Shown here piece after piece: positions 1 to 12,090 of a DNA stretch of 64,000 nt. The DNA is from Sugiyamaella lignohabitans (Eukaryota > Ascomycota > Dipodascomycetes > Dipodascales > Trichomonascaceae), in NCBI RefSeq assembly GCF_001640025.1, contig NC_031672.1:558001-622000 (forward strand), in the 5' to 3' direction. The stretch's first letter is position 1; each line of letters begins with the position of its first letter. The notes beneath the pieces were generated by a model. That model was not told where the DNA came from. It did no database searches and was given only the letters and a program-made list of their open reading frames with translations. A program made the translations under genes and the position numbers.

Positions 1-10
1 AGTAGAGCTG

Positions 11-487
11 ATGAAACTTCCATTGTCTTCATTAGCGAACGAACAAGAACCAAAACAGGTGTTTAAGGCGAGCGATTCTGAATCTGACCACGATAAAGCA
101 CACCTGTCACCCCGTTTGAAGGAGACTTCGTCGTCATCGACTTCGCCACTTGAAAACGGATCAATTGCTGGTGGTGCTATTAAAGATAGCGCCAGAATCT
201 CCCCTGGTATTCACAGCGGGAACAGTTCCGACGGCGGGTCTGCAGCGAGCCAGCTGGGACCTGGTGAAGACGGCGACGACGAAAACATGGACGGCGGCGA
301 CAACAGCCTGCTTGTTAGCGGACAGCAGTCGGCAGTGGACGGGTCTACCGTTCAAGGCGACGAAGATGAAGACGACGACGCGCTGATGCACGATCACGAC
401 GGGCTGGAACTGGACCCATTTGGCGGCGATTTCAACGACTACGGCAACGACTTCGACAACAGCAACCTGCTGGACCGGCTCAACTGA
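11..487 (+). CDS. Acidic C-terminal part of an unidentified protein (probably 5'-partial)
   Basis: The frame is open to the left window edge with no stop before the first ATG at 11, so this is probably the 3' end of a longer gene. The visible 158 residues are low-complexity: a Ser-rich stretch, Gly/Asp-rich segments, a run of Asp/Glu near residue 120, and a tail rich in Asp, Asn and Phe ending in LLDRLN. Such acidic tails are common in nuclear and chromatin proteins, but no family can be named. A full-length GC-rich repeat element begins 69 bp after the stop, as seen at several other gene ends here. The reading frame is likely real; function is unknown. Confidence 0.6.
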   Translation: MKLPLSSLANEQEPKQVFKASDSESDHDKAHLSPRLKETSSSSTSPLENGSIAGGAIKDSARISPGIHSGNSSDGGSAASQLGPGEDGDDENMDGGDNSLLVSGQQSAVDGSTVQGDEDEDDDALMHDHDGLELDPFGGDFNDYGNDFDNSNLLDRLN

Positions 488-555
488 CCTGTTTCTCTCT
501 ACTTTATTTGTAATGTAATATAACGACTTCACGATTCACGTCAGGGTGGGGGTCT

Positions 556-692
556 GCCTCCGGCGGCTGGGGCTGCGCCCCAGACCCCGTGGCTCCTGCT
601 TCGCAGGAGACTGCTGGGACTGTCGACAGAACCGACACGAGCGTAGCGAGAGGAGCCATGGGGTCTGGGGCTCTGCCCCAGCCGCCGGAGGC
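556..692 (+). repeat. GC double-hairpin repeat, full element (copy 1)
   Basis: Left half with short B hairpin (CTCCTGC-TTC-GCAGGAG), spacer with GTCGAC, right half with long B and reverse A arm. Ends are inverted repeats GCCTCC...GGAGGC extended by GGGTCT/AGACCC. It starts 69 bp after a stop codon. Confidence 0.93.
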
Positions 693-697
693 AGACC

Positions 698-1169
698 CTC
701 GACGGAGTTCTAAGCGGAGATTACCGGCGTGCGGCTGCCGTATCGGGGCTTATCATACATGCGTCAGGTTTAGGGTTGGAGAGCTTCGTGAGATGAGGCT
801 TGTTGATTGAGTGTAAGAATCGGACCAGTGAGGGGTGTCGAAGGGTTCTTTTTGGGTACTGGAGAGGTGATTCCTTGCTTTAGGACTGTGGAATTAGAAA
901 AAAGTGGTGGTTGGGCCGGATTGCGGGGATGGAGTGAGGCTCAGGGGGCGGTCGATGGTGCAGGTTGGGCGTGCGGCTGGAGGGGGACAAATTTTTCAAA
1001 CAAATTTCCTAAATGGGTAATAAATGATGAAATACGCAGTCACCGAGACGGCGCACTCGCAAAAGAGTTAACGAAAACGACTTCGTTTGCAGACTGATAT
1101 CCATTTCTTTGAACCATCGAAAAGCATCCATCGCAGGTCAAATTATACAACAAAAAAACATAAATCAAA
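698..1169. other. Intergenic, RPS27 promoter region
   Basis: Short open frames here lack codon or family support. The stretch lies between the repeat element after the first gene and the RPS27 start codon, so it should hold the RPS27 promoter. I recognise no specific binding site with confidence. Confidence 0.5.
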
Positions 1170-2021
1170 ATGGTACGTGTGAATGAGTGAAGAGGAGTTA
1201 GTGGAGAGTCGAGTTATGAGTCGAATGAGACGAGTAGTTTGGATAGAATGGTTAACGACTGGTGCTGGAATATGAGGACGAGAGAGATCGAGAATAGAGG
1301 CAAACTCGATGTGGCGAAACATGAACGACAACCGTGAAAGATAAGACCAGTATCGCGACTGGTGCTTTGTATTCAACAGAGTTTCAACGATCAGAAGAAG
1401 GAAATACGAAATACGACTGAATAACGAAACATTTGTGAGCGATCGAGTTGAATCAGAGACTCGGCCTTTGAAGACGCCATATCAGGCGTGCTTCTGAGAA
1501 ATGTGAGACGACAATAGAAACACATTTGATACTAGTTTGAATGAAAGCTAGTCGGAACATCGATCCAGTCTTGTGTTTATGTCAAGCAGTATTTCGACTG
1601 AAAATTTTCTTTGTCGTGTAGTAACACAGACTATGACAACAGTGCCACCTTTGACATATATCCAGTATTCTATTTACCGTTTACCAGTTGTGTTCCAGTT
1701 CTATTTATGAAAATCTTTCATTCGTCTCAACTATTCTCACGAAAAAATTAGAAACATAATACTAACAAAGCCCAGGTTTTAGCTCAAGATCTCCTTAACC
1801 CTACCCAGGCCTCTGAACTCAGAAAGCACAAGCTCAAGCAACTTGTCGCTTCCCCAAGATCTTTCTTCATGGACGTCAAGTGCCCTGGTTGTCTTAACAT
1901 CACCACTGTTTTCTCACATGCCCAAACTGTTGTTACCTGCGGTTCTTGCGCCACCGTCCTTTGTCAACCCACCGGTGGTAAGGCCCGTTTGACTGAGGGC
2001 TGTTCTTTCAGAAGAAAGTAA
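1170..2021 (+). CDS. RPS27: 40S ribosomal protein eS27, spliced
   Basis: This is a two-exon gene. Exon 1 is only the ATG (1170-1172). The intron starts GTACGT at 1173, has a perfect TACTAAC branch site at 1760-1766 and ends CAG at 1775. Exon 2 (1776-2021) encodes the rest of an 82-residue protein, the usual eS27 length. It matches eS27 throughout: VLAQDLL start, [16 protein letters not shown] core, and a C4 zinc site at Cys37, Cys40, Cys56 and Cys59, ending FRRK. eS27 is a zinc-binding component of the small ribosomal subunit, involved in late 18S rRNA maturation. An intron directly after the start codon is typical of yeast ribosomal protein genes. Exon 2 codon use is strongly biased, as expected for high expression. 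Confidence 0.97.
1173..1775 (+). other. RPS27: RPS27 intron (603 bp)
   Basis: Donor GTACGT, branch TACTAAC and acceptor CAG are all visible, with only 9 nt between branch site and splice junction. The intron is long for a yeast and contains a hairpin at 1470-1494 (GAAG plus ACGCC paired with GGCGT and CTTC, one bulged G, loop ATATCA). I found no clear C/D-box snoRNA. Confidence 0.93.
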
Positions 2022-2395
2022 ATGTTTTAACGAATGTAACATAGAGAGGATCTCCTAGATTCTTTGAAGGAAAAATTTCAAAATGTTTTAAAACAAAAAG
2101 ATTTCATGTTATTATTTTTTACGACTCTCTTCTTCCGAAGCCGCCTCATCTAAAATCATCCACCCTCCACAAACCACCCTTTTTATGACAACATGGTTTT
2201 CCTTGTGAAAGCCCAAAAGTTGTGTTTGCTGTTAGCAAATATATGGAAAATTATAAAAAATATTTTATTACTCTGTATTCCGCCAGTGTTCTTGTGCCAG
2301 ACTCGGTCTGTGCTCGAGCGTGCTTGCTGTGGTGTCTGGGTCGAGTGATTTTAGTTTGGCTGGCTTCTGTTCTAGTGTTTCTGGGTCCTGGGTCT

Positions 2396-2530
2396 GCCTC
2401 CGGCGGCTGGGGCTTCGCCCCAGACCCCACTGCTCCTCTCGCTGCGCTCGAGTCGTTTCTCCACGGTCCCAGCAGTCTCTTGCTTCGCAGGTGCTACGGG
2501 ATCTGGGGCAGAGCCCCAGCCGCCGGAGGC
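2396..2530 (-). repeat. GC double-hairpin repeat, full element (copy 2)
   Basis: Full element in opposite orientation to the other five: long-B half first, a worn short-B half second. It lies 375 bp after RPS27. Confidence 0.9.
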
Positions 2531-5136
2531 AAACATCCCCGTACAGGGGGTTTCTCTCGGTTGAGGGCCACTCAGAGAACCGCTTTTGGTATAATTGGAT
2601 CATGAGAGCTTGGTATTGTATAACTCATCTGAATGAGGATCAATATTTTATCTCTCAAGTAAAAAGAGCATGAAGTACAGGTTCTGTGCCAGTTGACTGT
2701 CAAATAAAGATTCTGAGATGGGTTTCCTACATAGCCATAACTGCCTCTGGATGCTTTTGATTGTGCTGGGTCTTTATAAAATTTATCTCATAGAAAGATA
2801 CCAGAAATATTCCAACTGGACTGCTCATCTCTTCTCCAGTAGAGAAGCTATGGGGGACAATAGGAGATCAGGTAATTTTTTTATCTTACCAGATCCTAAC
2901 TTCAAAAGGTGCTTCTGTGCCATTATTTACGTTGAATTAATTTTGTCTGTACTCCAACTATTTCCTTGGCGGTTTGATTTGATTATATTTTTTGGGTCCA
3001 ACGGATTTAGTAAGAAATGTTCTACCGATGATCATATCCGTAAGAGGTAAAGTGTCATACGATTTGGCGCTCCTAATATGGTTAGTGATGGCCTGTGCGT
3101 GAGCTTATCTGACAGTTCATGCAAGGTTGCCGTTAACGATTCAAGCCTGACGACGAGCCTAAGTTGTACAAATAACCTCTCCTATATTCAAAATAACATG
3201 AGTGCAATGTCTAAATCAACTGGTGTTTGCAACTGGCTTAAGATGAAGTGCACGTACGTTGAGTTGACAAGCTACCTTATACAAGACAAATGGCTGGTAT
3301 CTTCAAAAGCTGTACCGGGCTGATCTGGTCCTGATTGCATTCCACTTCGTTTTGTACCAAATATGGAACATTTCTGCGTGGTGACATATATATATAATTC
3401 TTTATTATGTGCTCTGATATTACAGATATTACAGATGAAGGGTAAAAGAAAGTAGCGTTGCATTTCAGGGTCCTGTCCAGGTGCTGTTTGTCGACAAGGC
3501 TCCTCGTTTTCGATTGGGTAACCATAGACTCCACTTGTTTTAATTTAAAACTACTCCAAGATTTACAGAAATCAGGTCGATAGCCATGAGAGTCGTCTGC
3601 CAGAGTGATTATTGTTATTCATCCACGAGTATGGCATTTAATCTACCAACGTTCAACTGAACAGTCTATCGGCAGGTAGTATCAGTCGACTGCGATTAAA
3701 CCTTGAGGTAATATCCCAGGGAAGACCATAATGAAAAAACCGGAACTCAAGTTGGCGTAACTACTTTCAGAGGACATGTTCACTAAGGTCTGCATTTGTT
3801 TAATTAATGGTAGTATATTATCTATAACTGCCTACATGGAGGAGATTTAAAGGAATCTTACCTACCCGGACACAATAAACTGTTCGTTAAGTTACCATTC
3901 AGGATATTTATATCCATACCTCTGTATTAGTTCTATATTGATAAAATTATATCACTAATGGTTTCTGTGTGTATCGTAAACTTGTCACCCTCCTATCTTT
4001 TCTCAAGAGGATTAACCGTCTGTCGAAAGAAGAGTTCAATAGTCTTTCAGAATAATGATATGAATAATAATCTGAAAGCTGCTACAGCACTCTTAACTTA
4101 TTTGCGAGTTTAATCTCAACTTATAGTTGCAGATCCATGGTCATCGAGTTCGAAGTGAAGGACATACAAAAGGAGACGAAAAAGCTCTAAGAAAGAAAGC
4201 CTTACAAACTTAGTGACTGCCAGATAAACAGTTGATTAACTAGATCACTAGATCAGCACATTGGGAAATATTGTATGAGAGAATAGCAATCTTATCCACC
4301 TTAATGGCACAGATGATAGTAATTCTTGAATTCTCACCTTATTAGGAGGCTTAAATCTGACATCAGCTTGTTAATTGGCCATGGCCCCTTTCAAGCAACC
4401 TTGTTCACAGGTGATTCGTGCAGCCCTAATAAATTCCTCGGTCGCCAATGGTGGTTCACTTGGTCATTGTCAATCAGACTCCGCTTCCAGTCACCACCAG
4501 ACATTTACCACATATCTAGATATTCACCCTGGGATGTGCATTTTCAGCTTTCTCTAGCCATCTCTAGCCTATACACTAGACTGACAAAATCACATTTGCC
4601 CTTCTGAGATAGACTCTAAAAGTCTATCAGTAGCCAGAGGGGAATACATCCGATATGTGACGTGAAGCATATATCAGAACAGTATGAGCATATCACGGGG
4701 CAGTCAATGTCCCATGTTCCATGTTCCAGGCGATTATTTTCATTTCCACATGGACATGTAATTTAATATAGCTTGGCATTATCATTTCATCTCCTTTGGA
4801 CTTTAGCGCTTATCAAAAAGCTCAAGAAAGAACACGTCAGCAGCCCAGCCAGCAGTTTATGGGACTAGTGTAATGCCAAAACAAGAAAGAGTAAAGTTAA
4901 CCACAAATGCATGGCGGCCGATTGTGAACCGATTTCATGATGCGCCATGAATGAACAAGCAGAAAATAAACTCCCAGCACACCACATTATGCACTGGCGG
5001 GTCCTAACAAGAAAGAACCTCTTACACAGAAATACTCTGAATCGGTGTTGCTGATGTCACTGAACGCATATTGACGAAAACATCCAGCTCACAGCAGTTC
5101 ACAGTTGGGATCAATCGGTGACCCAACAGCGCTATG

Positions 5137-5310
5137 GTGGTAAATCTGTTGTGAACGACATATGAACCTCTTGTAAACCTGTGGTGGATCTGTTATGGGC
5201 CTGTTAGGAACCTGTTAAGAACCGTCTATAAACCACTTATGAGTATATTATGAACCAATTATAAATTATTTTATGGACCTATGAACCTGGTCTAAACCTG
5301 TTCAGAACTT
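5137..5310. repeat. Degenerate minisatellite, unit near GAACCTGTTA
   Basis: About a dozen imperfect units of 10-14 bp related to TGAACCTGTTA follow one another, with variants such as AAACCTGTGG, GGCCTGTTAGG and AACCACTTATG. No coding potential is evident. Confidence 0.6.
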
Positions 5311-5447
5311 ATTTCGAAGTTGGTAATTTATAGGATATCCTCTAAAATTAGGCACATGATTTATATATTCTTTCAAAATACAGGTAAATATAAAAAAATA
5401 CAAAATGAAACAGAAAAGGAATTTCCCTTCAGCATCTTTCTCTGAAT

Positions 5448-5580
5448 TATATCGTCTTACTCCGTATTATATCGTCTTATACCGTATCCTATCTTCTTAC
5501 CATATCATATCGTCTTACTGTATTATATAATCTTGCTGTATTATCGTCTTACCTTGTACTATAATGACTTACAGCGTCTT
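5448..5580. repeat. Minisatellite, 16-20 bp unit (TATCGTCTTAC...GTATTA)
   Basis: Around seven imperfect tandem copies of an AT-rich unit carrying CGTCTTAC followed by CGTATTATAT or close variants. Unit length drifts between about 16 and 20 bp, which suggests an old array. Confidence 0.75.
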
Positions 5581-6547
5581 AAAGTGTTCCGCGAATTACA
5601 ATGTATCATTGGTTATAAGTGCGGGTGACCGGGTATTTTGATCCAGTTGTATTTCAGAGTGGTTTTTTAGACTTATGTTACGCCTTGACTATTACAAAAA
5701 CAGTGTTTTAACATCGCCCACCAGGGTATTATCATGTGAACCAAAGATACAAGACATTCTAAGCAGACAAGACTTCGATACAGAAATATCACCACAAACA
5801 GTTTGATCGCTGATATCGGGAGGAAAATATAGTATTAGCGAAGACAACACGCGAATCGTAGCAACAGCACAGCAGCATACCATTACTACTACCTCTAAAC
5901 TTACAGATGCAAAAAGAAAAAAACCGAATGATATGTGGTAGGTACGGTATGGGTCCAAAACGCAAACGCGCGTACGGCCGAGTAGACCGATAAACGAAAA
6001 AATCCTGCCAAACCAAAACGACGATGTGTTCCAATTGAGAGTCGACCCACAATTACAACGATCATTACACTTGGGAAGTATTTATGGTAAATACCCCCCT
6101 GTATAAGTTGGAACAATATATTTATTAACGACACTGGACGGCCGAGACTGGCCTGAGAGGGAGATTTTGGTGAAGCCGCCTATTGATACCTACGGGATAC
6201 ACAGTAGCCGAGTGATACATAAGCAGCCACAGTGGCAACAAGTCAAGAGAGATTGAGATTGCTACAAAAACAATTAGCACTTTTCACCAAACAATTAATA
6301 TGGCTGAACCAGGGTCTTCTCCACAGGTAAGTAGGACCTGTGACTATTGAGGAGGTGTGAGGTGGTTTAAGCGTAAGCGATTGAGGCTTGTTCGAAATCG
6401 AGCTGGCTGCCTCGATTCTTCCGCCTCGAGTATTATTTTTATTTGGTTTTACAGGACTTTTCACAGGATCTTTCGCAGGATCTGTCTCTGGAGCATCACA
6501 ACTGGGCTCATAGCCGTGATCCAAGACGGACCAGACCGTCGGAAGCT

Positions 6548-6600
6548 CTCCGCGAAGCGGAGCAACCAGGGTCTGGGGCGGAGCCCCAGCCGCCGGAGGC
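6548..6600 (-). repeat. GC double-hairpin repeat, short-B half (copy 3)
   Basis: B hairpin CTCCGC-GAA-GCGGAG, A loop GGA, end GGAGGC. It lies 82 bp before the INO80 start. Confidence 0.9.
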
Positions 6601-6682
6601 AGATTAGGGATCGTGAATAAACAGAGAGAATCCGGAGAAAAACCAGAAAGAAAGTACTAACTAGAGACAGCGACGGGATGCA

Positions 6683-9600
6683 ATGGCGATTTCGAGTCTG
6701 CTGAGTGGATCAGAGGAGTCGGGTGCAGGTGGTGGTGCAGTTGGCAGTGTTGGCGGTCCTGGATCCAGTTCAGTGGGTGACATTGCTAGTGGAGGATTTG
6801 GTTCAGTTGCTAGTTCAGATGGAGGGTTTGCAGTTAGTTCTTCTGATAAGAGCGGGCTCGATCGATATACATATAACGGGACTAGTCATGTTAAGAGCAG
6901 TATGAACGGGTTTGGGGCTTTTAAGGTCAACAAATGGTATAACCAGCCCAATTATCAGATGCATTTTGACTGGCCCACGAGTTTAGCTGATAACGACGCT
7001 GGCGAGATAGCCAAACAGGCTGCTGAACCCAGATATTCCAGTGAGAAGAGCGAGTTTTTATCGAGTGTGCGGTCGAAACTGGAGAACAGAATGAACCAGT
7101 ACCATGAAAAGACTAAAGTTGAAAAGAGAACAGAGGCTCATAACACGTTGTTGGCTAAACATTCATCACGAGCCAAGTTATTAGTCAATTATGCTAATGC
7201 TGAATTACACACTAGGGCCCTGTCGCATGTACTTTCTGGTGAAGAGAGTGTGTATTTGGAGGAGAGACAGAGAATGAAACGATTGGAAGCGAATTCCAAG
7301 CGACGAGATCAACGACGACTTCAGAAACAACGCATGGCTCTGGCCGAAAAGGCAGATAAAATCGCACGTGGCGAGATTGAAGCTCCAGAGGGTGAAGAAC
7401 AACGCATTGCTTCACTCATTGCTAGCACCAAGAGAAAGCCAGGTCCAAAACCTAAAAAAGAGAGGGAGGAATACGAGATGTTGCTAGATGAGCTGGAACT
7501 TGCAACTACTCCGGATAGTCAAGGAGCCCCAGAAACACCGGCGACTGGAAAAGGCAAATCCAAATCAAAGACTAAAGGAAAGAGTTTGTCATCTACAGGT
7601 ACCGGATCTACAGCAACGCCTAAATCTCATAAACGAAAGTCTACTGATACAGGTGGTGACGACCAGACCCCATCTGATAAGAAGACCAAACTTGCCAACG
7701 GCTCGGCAGCTGTATCTGCTGCTGCAGGAACACCTAAAACCAAGGGAGAAAAAGCAGCTGAACGAGCAGCAGAAAAAGCAGCAGCGAAAGCTGCTAAAGA
7801 TGCTGCTAAACAAGCCGAGAAAGCTGCCAAAGAGGAACAAAAAGCTGCTGACAAGGCGGCGGCCGCAGCAGCAGCCGCTGCTGCTGAACAGACCAAAGGT
7901 CCGTCTCAAAAGGAAATTAAAGCAGTTGCTAGACTGTACCAGAATACTTATGAATCGATATGGAAAGACATGGCTCGTCGTGATTCGGGTAAAGTGTACA
8001 GATTAATGCAGTCGTCAACAAATATGAAGCTTAGTAATGTGAAGAAAACAGCCATGCTAGCTGCTAAAGAGGCAAGAAGATGGCAGTTGAAAACCAATAA
8101 ATCGGCGAAAGATATTCCTGCTCGTGCTCGTCGTGGTATGAGAGAGATGCTAACGTTCTGGAAACGAAATGAGAAGGAAGAACGAGACTTGCGCCGTAAA
8201 GCCGAGAAAGAAGCTATTGAGCAGGCTAAAAAGGATGAAGAATTGCGCGAGTCGAAACGACAAGCCAAAAAACTCAATTTCCTTATCACTCAAACCGAAT
8301 TATACAGTCATTTCATTGGTCGTAAGATTAAAACCGCTGAAGCTGCGGGTGAAGAGGTCAACCAGGATGATGATCCACATGGTATTAAACAACTTGAAAG
8401 TGGCGATTCGGCGGGTCGCGTTGAAGATATCGATTTCGACAACACTGACGATAACGAAATCAAGCGTATTGCCATGAACAATGCTCAAAAGGCTGTGATG
8501 GATGCACAAACCAAAGCCCGTAACTTCAATAACTCTGCTGAGATTAAAAATGTGGATATTGACGATGACGACATGAACTTCCAGAACCCCACGTCTTTGG
8601 GAGACGAGGTCATTGCTCAACCAAAGATGTTATCATGCCAGCTTAAAGAATATCAATTAAAGGGTCTTACATGGCTTGCTAATCTTTACGAACAGGGTAT
8701 CAATGGTATCTTGGCAGATGAAATGGGTCTGGGTAAGACGGTGCAATCTATTTCGGTCATGGCATATCTCGCTGAAACACATAATATTTGGGGCCCGTTT
8801 CTTGTCATTGCACCCGCTTCGACACTTCACAACTGGCAGCAGGAAATCTCCAAGTTCGTACCTCAGTTTAAAGCTTTACCATACTGGGGTAGTGGCAAGG
8901 ACCGTAAAGTGTTGAGAAAATTCTGGGATCGTAAGCAAGTTACGTATACAAAAGACTCGCCATTCCATGTTCTGATTACTTCATACCAATTGGTAGTGGC
9001 AGATGCACAATATTTCCAGAGGTTCAAATGGCAATATATGATTCTTGACGAAGCACAGGCTATCAAATCTTCTTCGTCCACCAGATGGAAGTCTCTCCTA
9101 TCATTTAGATGTCGTAATCGTTTGCTTCTCACTGGTACACCAATTCAAAACTCGATGCAGGAACTGTGGGCTTTGTTACATTTTATCATGCCTTCATTGT
9201 TTGATTCACACGAAGAATTCAGCGAATGGTTCTCGAAAGATATTGAGAGCCATGCTCAAAACAACAGTCAGCTGAATGAGCAGCAGTTGAAACGTTTGCA
9301 TATGATTTTGAAACCGTTTATGCTTCGTCGTGTCAAGAAACATGTACAACAGGAACTGGGTGACAAGATTGAAATTGACGTCTATTGTAATCTGACCTCG
9401 AGACAGCGGGTATTGTATAAGATGCTGCGATCACAAATCAGTCTTATGGATCTTATTGAGCGAGCAACGTCGAGCTCAGACGATGGAACTCAGAGTTTGA
9501 TGAACCTCGTTATGCAGTTCCGTAAAGTGTGTAACCATCCGGATTTGTTTGAAAGAGCAGATGTCAAATCAGCATTTAATTTTGCAACCTTTGCGCAAAC

Positions 9601-11263
9601 TGTGAACGTGAATCGTGATGGTCCGGTGATCGATGTAGCGTATACAGCTGTGAACCACATTAGTTATTCGGTTCCCAAGCTGGCATATCGAGATGGTGGG
9701 TTTTTGGATATCCCCAGTCAGGGCAACTACCGGGTCGGGTTCAACCAAAAGTATCTCAAGAACAAATTTAGTGTTTGGGATCCTAGTAATATTCTCGAAT
9801 CTTCAGCTGATCCAAATGGAGCTTTTACTTGGTCACGGTTTGTTGGTAAATCTGCTGGCGAGATTGCCAAACTGTCTCAACAAGGTGTTTATGAACGGGC
9901 TATAGCTGGCTATTCCATTGCCGAAAAAATCCATCATGAAGCATTGGTTCAGCAGATCTACGACGAGCAAGAACCAGACAATAGCTATGTACCTGGCTCG
10001 AAGCTATTCTTGATCGATGATCGATATGGACATGTTGAACAGCTGAAATCACGAGCATCACTGGGTGATGGGCCACTTCATGAACTGCTGTCAATTGCAG
10101 ACAATGTTGAAATCGACAACTACTACCATGTTAGTGAAAAGGCATACGACTCACGAGTACTCTGTCCCCCTATTTCTCTCGTTGGTTCTGATATGGGACT
10201 TGTTAATGACCAGCAAAGCACTTTGTTTAATCTATCAGTTCGATCAACTTTGGATCCATTGACTCTTGACCAGGAGTGGGATTTGTTGCAGCATGGTGTC
10301 AAACCAGGTGATTTCCCAGCTTCGAATTTGTACCCCAAAGAACGCAATACTCGTGCTGGCTACACTAGTATTCGTATGCCGTCTATGGCTAAATTTGTAT
10401 ATGAATCAGGAAAGCTGCTGAAATTGGATCAGTTACTGACGGAACTCAAGGCTAATGATCATCGTGTGTTAATTTACTTCCAAATGACCAAGATGATGGA
10501 TCTTATGGAGGAGTACTTGACTTATCGACAATACAAGTACTGCCGTTTGGACGGTTCATCTAAGCTGTCTGATCGTAGAGATCTTGTGAACGACTGGCAA
10601 ACTAGACCCGATTTGTTTGTGTTTTTGTTGTCTACTCGTGCCGGTGGTCTTGGTATCAATCTGACTGCTGCCGACACAGTAATTTTTTATGATTCAGATT
10701 GGAATCCCACTATTGATAGCCAGGCTATGGACCGAGCCCATAGACTGGGACAGACGAGACAGGTCACTGTATACAGATTGCTTGTCAAGGGAACTATCGA
10801 AGAGAGAATGAGAGACCGTGCCAAACAAAAGATGCACGTACAGGCAGTAGTTATGGAGGGTGGAGGTGCTGCTGGCAGCGGTGTTGATTTCCAGAAACCC
10901 GGTCGTGAAGTGGCATTCTGGCTTCTCGACGATGACGATGCTGTTGATGCGGCTCTACGTCAAAAAGAGCGTGAGAAGCAATTGAGCGAAATCAAGACAA
11001 GTAAGAAGAGCAGGAAATCAGCTGGCACTGGAACTGGCACCGGATCTAATGGCACGCCTGCTCCTATTGCTGCTCCTGTTCCAAGAAAACAAATCACCCT
11101 GGAGGATATGTATCACGAGGACGAGGGTAACTTTGATGAGTCCAGTCGACCAGCCACTGGTGCGACGACACCTGTAGCTCGAGGCGAGACACCACCAGTG
11201 TTTAAGCCAAAAAAGAGAATGACGACCGAACAACGACTCCGTGCTGTCGGTGACATTGCATAA
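6683..11263 (+). CDS. INO80: INO80 chromatin-remodelling ATPase
   Basis: The 1526-residue protein is the Swi2/Snf2-family motor of the INO80 complex, which slides nucleosomes and edits H2A.Z in the nucleus. In order: a Gly/Ser-rich N-terminus; basic segments with KPGPKPKK near residue 255; a long Ala/Lys-rich coiled stretch (about 355-402); a DBINO region (about 410-545, containing [19 protein letters not shown]); the N-terminal ATPase lobe with Walker A DEMGLGKT near 680 and DEAQ at 789-792; the long INO80-type insertion between lobes; and the C-terminal lobe with AGGLGINL near 1320 and RAHRLGQ near 1353. DEAQ rather than DEAH is the normal INO80 form. The length is close to the yeast orthologue (about 1,490 residues). 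The first in-frame ATG is used. A GC-rich half repeat ends 82 bp upstream and another begins 204 bp after the stop. Confidence 0.97.
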   Translation: MAISSLLSGSEESGAGGGAVGSVGGPGSSSVGDIASGGFGSVASSDGGFAVSSSDKSGLDRYTYNGTSHVKSSMNGFGAFKVNKWYNQPNYQMHFDWPTSLADNDAGEIAKQAAEPRYSSEKSEFLSSVRSKLENRMNQYHEKTKVEKRTEAHNTLLAKHSSRAKLLVNYANAELHTRALSHVLSGEESVYLEERQRMKRLEANSKRRDQRRLQKQRMALAEKADKIARGEIEAPEGEEQRIASLIASTKRKPGPKPKKEREEYEMLLDELELATTPDSQGAPETPATGKGKSKSKTKGKSLSSTGTGSTATPKSHKRKSTDTGGDDQTPSDKKTKLANGSAAVSAAAGTPKTKGEKAAERAAEKAAAKAAKDAAKQAEKAAKEEQKAADKAAAAAAAAAAEQTKGPSQKEIKAVARLYQNTYESIWKDMARRDSGKVYRLMQSSTNMKLSNVKKTAMLAAKEARRWQLKTNKSAKDIPARARRGMREMLTFWKRNEKEERDLRRKAEKEAIEQAKKDEELRESKRQAKKLNFLITQTELYSHFIGRKIKTAEAAGEEVNQDDDPHGIKQLESGDSAGRVEDIDFDNTDDNEIKRIAMNNAQKAVMDAQTKARNFNNSAEIKNVDIDDDDMNFQNPTSLGDEVIAQPKMLSCQLKEYQLKGLTWLANLYEQGINGILADEMGLGKTVQSISVMAYLAETHNIWGPFLVIAPASTLHNWQQEISKFVPQFKALPYWGSGKDRKVLRKFWDRKQVTYTKDSPFHVLITSYQLVVADAQYFQRFKWQYMILDEAQAIKSSSSTRWKSLLSFRCRNRLLLTGTPIQNSMQELWALLHFIMPSLFDSHEEFSEWFSKDIESHAQNNSQLNEQQLKRLHMILKPFMLRRVKKHVQQELGDKIEIDVYCNLTSRQRVLYKMLRSQISLMDLIERATSSSDDGTQSLMNLVMQFRKVCNHPDLFERADVKSAFNFATFAQTVNVNRDGPVIDVAYTAVNHISYSVPKLAYRDGGFLDIPSQGNYRVGFNQKYLKNKFSVWDPSNILESSADPNGAFTWSRFVGKSAGEIAKLSQQGVYERAIAGYSIAEKIHHEALVQQIYDEQEPDNSYVPGSKLFLIDDRYGHVEQLKSRASLGDGPLHELLSIADNVEIDNYYHVSEKAYDSRVLCPPISLVGSDMGLVNDQQSTLFNLSVRSTLDPLTLDQEWDLLQHGVKPGDFPASNLYPKERNTRAGYTSIRMPSMAKFVYESGKLLKLDQLLTELKANDHRVLIYFQMTKMMDLMEEYLTYRQYKYCRLDGSSKLSDRRDLVNDWQTRPDLFVFLLSTRAGGLGINLTAADTVIFYDSDWNPTIDSQAMDRAHRLGQTRQVTVYRLLVKGTIEERMRDRAKQKMHVQAVVMEGGGAAGSGVDFQKPGREVAFWLLDDDDAVDAALRQKEREKQLSEIKTSKKSRKSAGTGTGTGSNGTPAPIAAPVPRKQITLEDMYHEDEGNFDESSRPATGATTPVARGETPPVFKPKKRMTTEQRLRAVGDIA

Positions 11264-12090
11264 TATATATTTATTTTTTGTTTATGAATAGATTATTGAA
11301 CATTCATTTTCTCGACGCATTTGCCGTGACTTTAATCAGTGATCTCAACAATTTCTGTGAGGCCACTCCACTACCAACCAGCTAACCAGACCCTCAATTA
11401 GAATAATTTCTCACGTCGAGAATCAGTCCAATCGATCCGCAAAACAAACTCCATTTCCCCGACACCCGACTCGAGCGAAGCGAGAGGAGCAGCCAGGGTC
11501 TGGGGCGGAGCCCCAGCCGCCGGAGGCATGAACCTACTGAAGCTACAGTTAACCCCCTGTGAAGCTACCGTGAAGCTACCCTGTAGGTAACACGTGAAAT
11601 CGGGATTGCGATAAGCCGCGCTGGCGCGTCGGGTCCGTAACGGTTATAGTTAAATTAATTATCAAGAGAAGACGACACCGTCAGTTGACTAAAAAGCTTA
11701 ATCTGCTATATTACTCGTGTTGGCAGTATTTTCAAGAAATAGATCATTTGTGGCCAGGTTAGTGTTTGTTGTGGTGCTGCCTGTTGGATTATGAATTTAC
11801 GCGTGTGAGCAGCGTCCAGTTCGATCCTACATTAACTTTTCGAGGTTACATCATACTACGGTTAGCTTTACGGAGCGACGGTGCAAGACATTACTTTAAT
11901 ATTTCACTTTTAAGCTGGATTTGTCAACCGATTTTAATTAGTTTAGATTATAGTGAACGGCCGAAGGAATATCAATCAAGAGTTCTGACTATTCGGTTGT
12001 TATTGTCGTTATTATCAGTCGCCTCTTAATTTGTTTCATACCTGTCAGTAGTTCAAGGTTCGACTTGGTAACCAGTGATTTCGAGTTAAT
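11264..12090. other. Intergenic between INO80 and the phosphodiesterase gene
   Basis: This holds one GC-rich half repeat (11467-11527) after INO80 and, further on, the presumed promoter of the next gene. The frame at 11766-12029 is not supported. Confidence 0.5.
11467..11527 (-). repeat. GC double-hairpin repeat, long-B half (copy 4)
   Basis: CGACTCGAGCGAAGCGAG start, A hairpin with GGA loop, GGAGGC end. 204 bp after the INO80 stop. Confidence 0.92.

Larger units (their letters stand above)
2022..6682. other. 4.7 kb without a recognisable gene
   Basis: The longest frame (2718-3050, 110 codons) has no family resemblance and looks accidental. The stretch holds a full GC-rich repeat element (2396-2530), two degenerate minisatellites (5137-5310 and 5448-5580) and a half element (6548-6600) just before INO80. 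No tRNA-like B box with a matching arm was seen. Confidence 0.5.

Noticed and set aside
589..810. Open frames containing GSGALPQPPEA, VWGGAPAAGG or similar (here and at many other repeat copies)
   Set aside because: They arise because the GC repeat has no stop codons in any frame; none has homology or a shared start.
2718..3050. 110-codon ATG frame in the gene desert
   Set aside because: No recognisable domain, uneven composition and no supporting context; likely chance.
6357..6620. Frame upstream of INO80 reading through a repeat copy
   Set aside because: Starts with a non-ATG codon and owes its length to the repeat.
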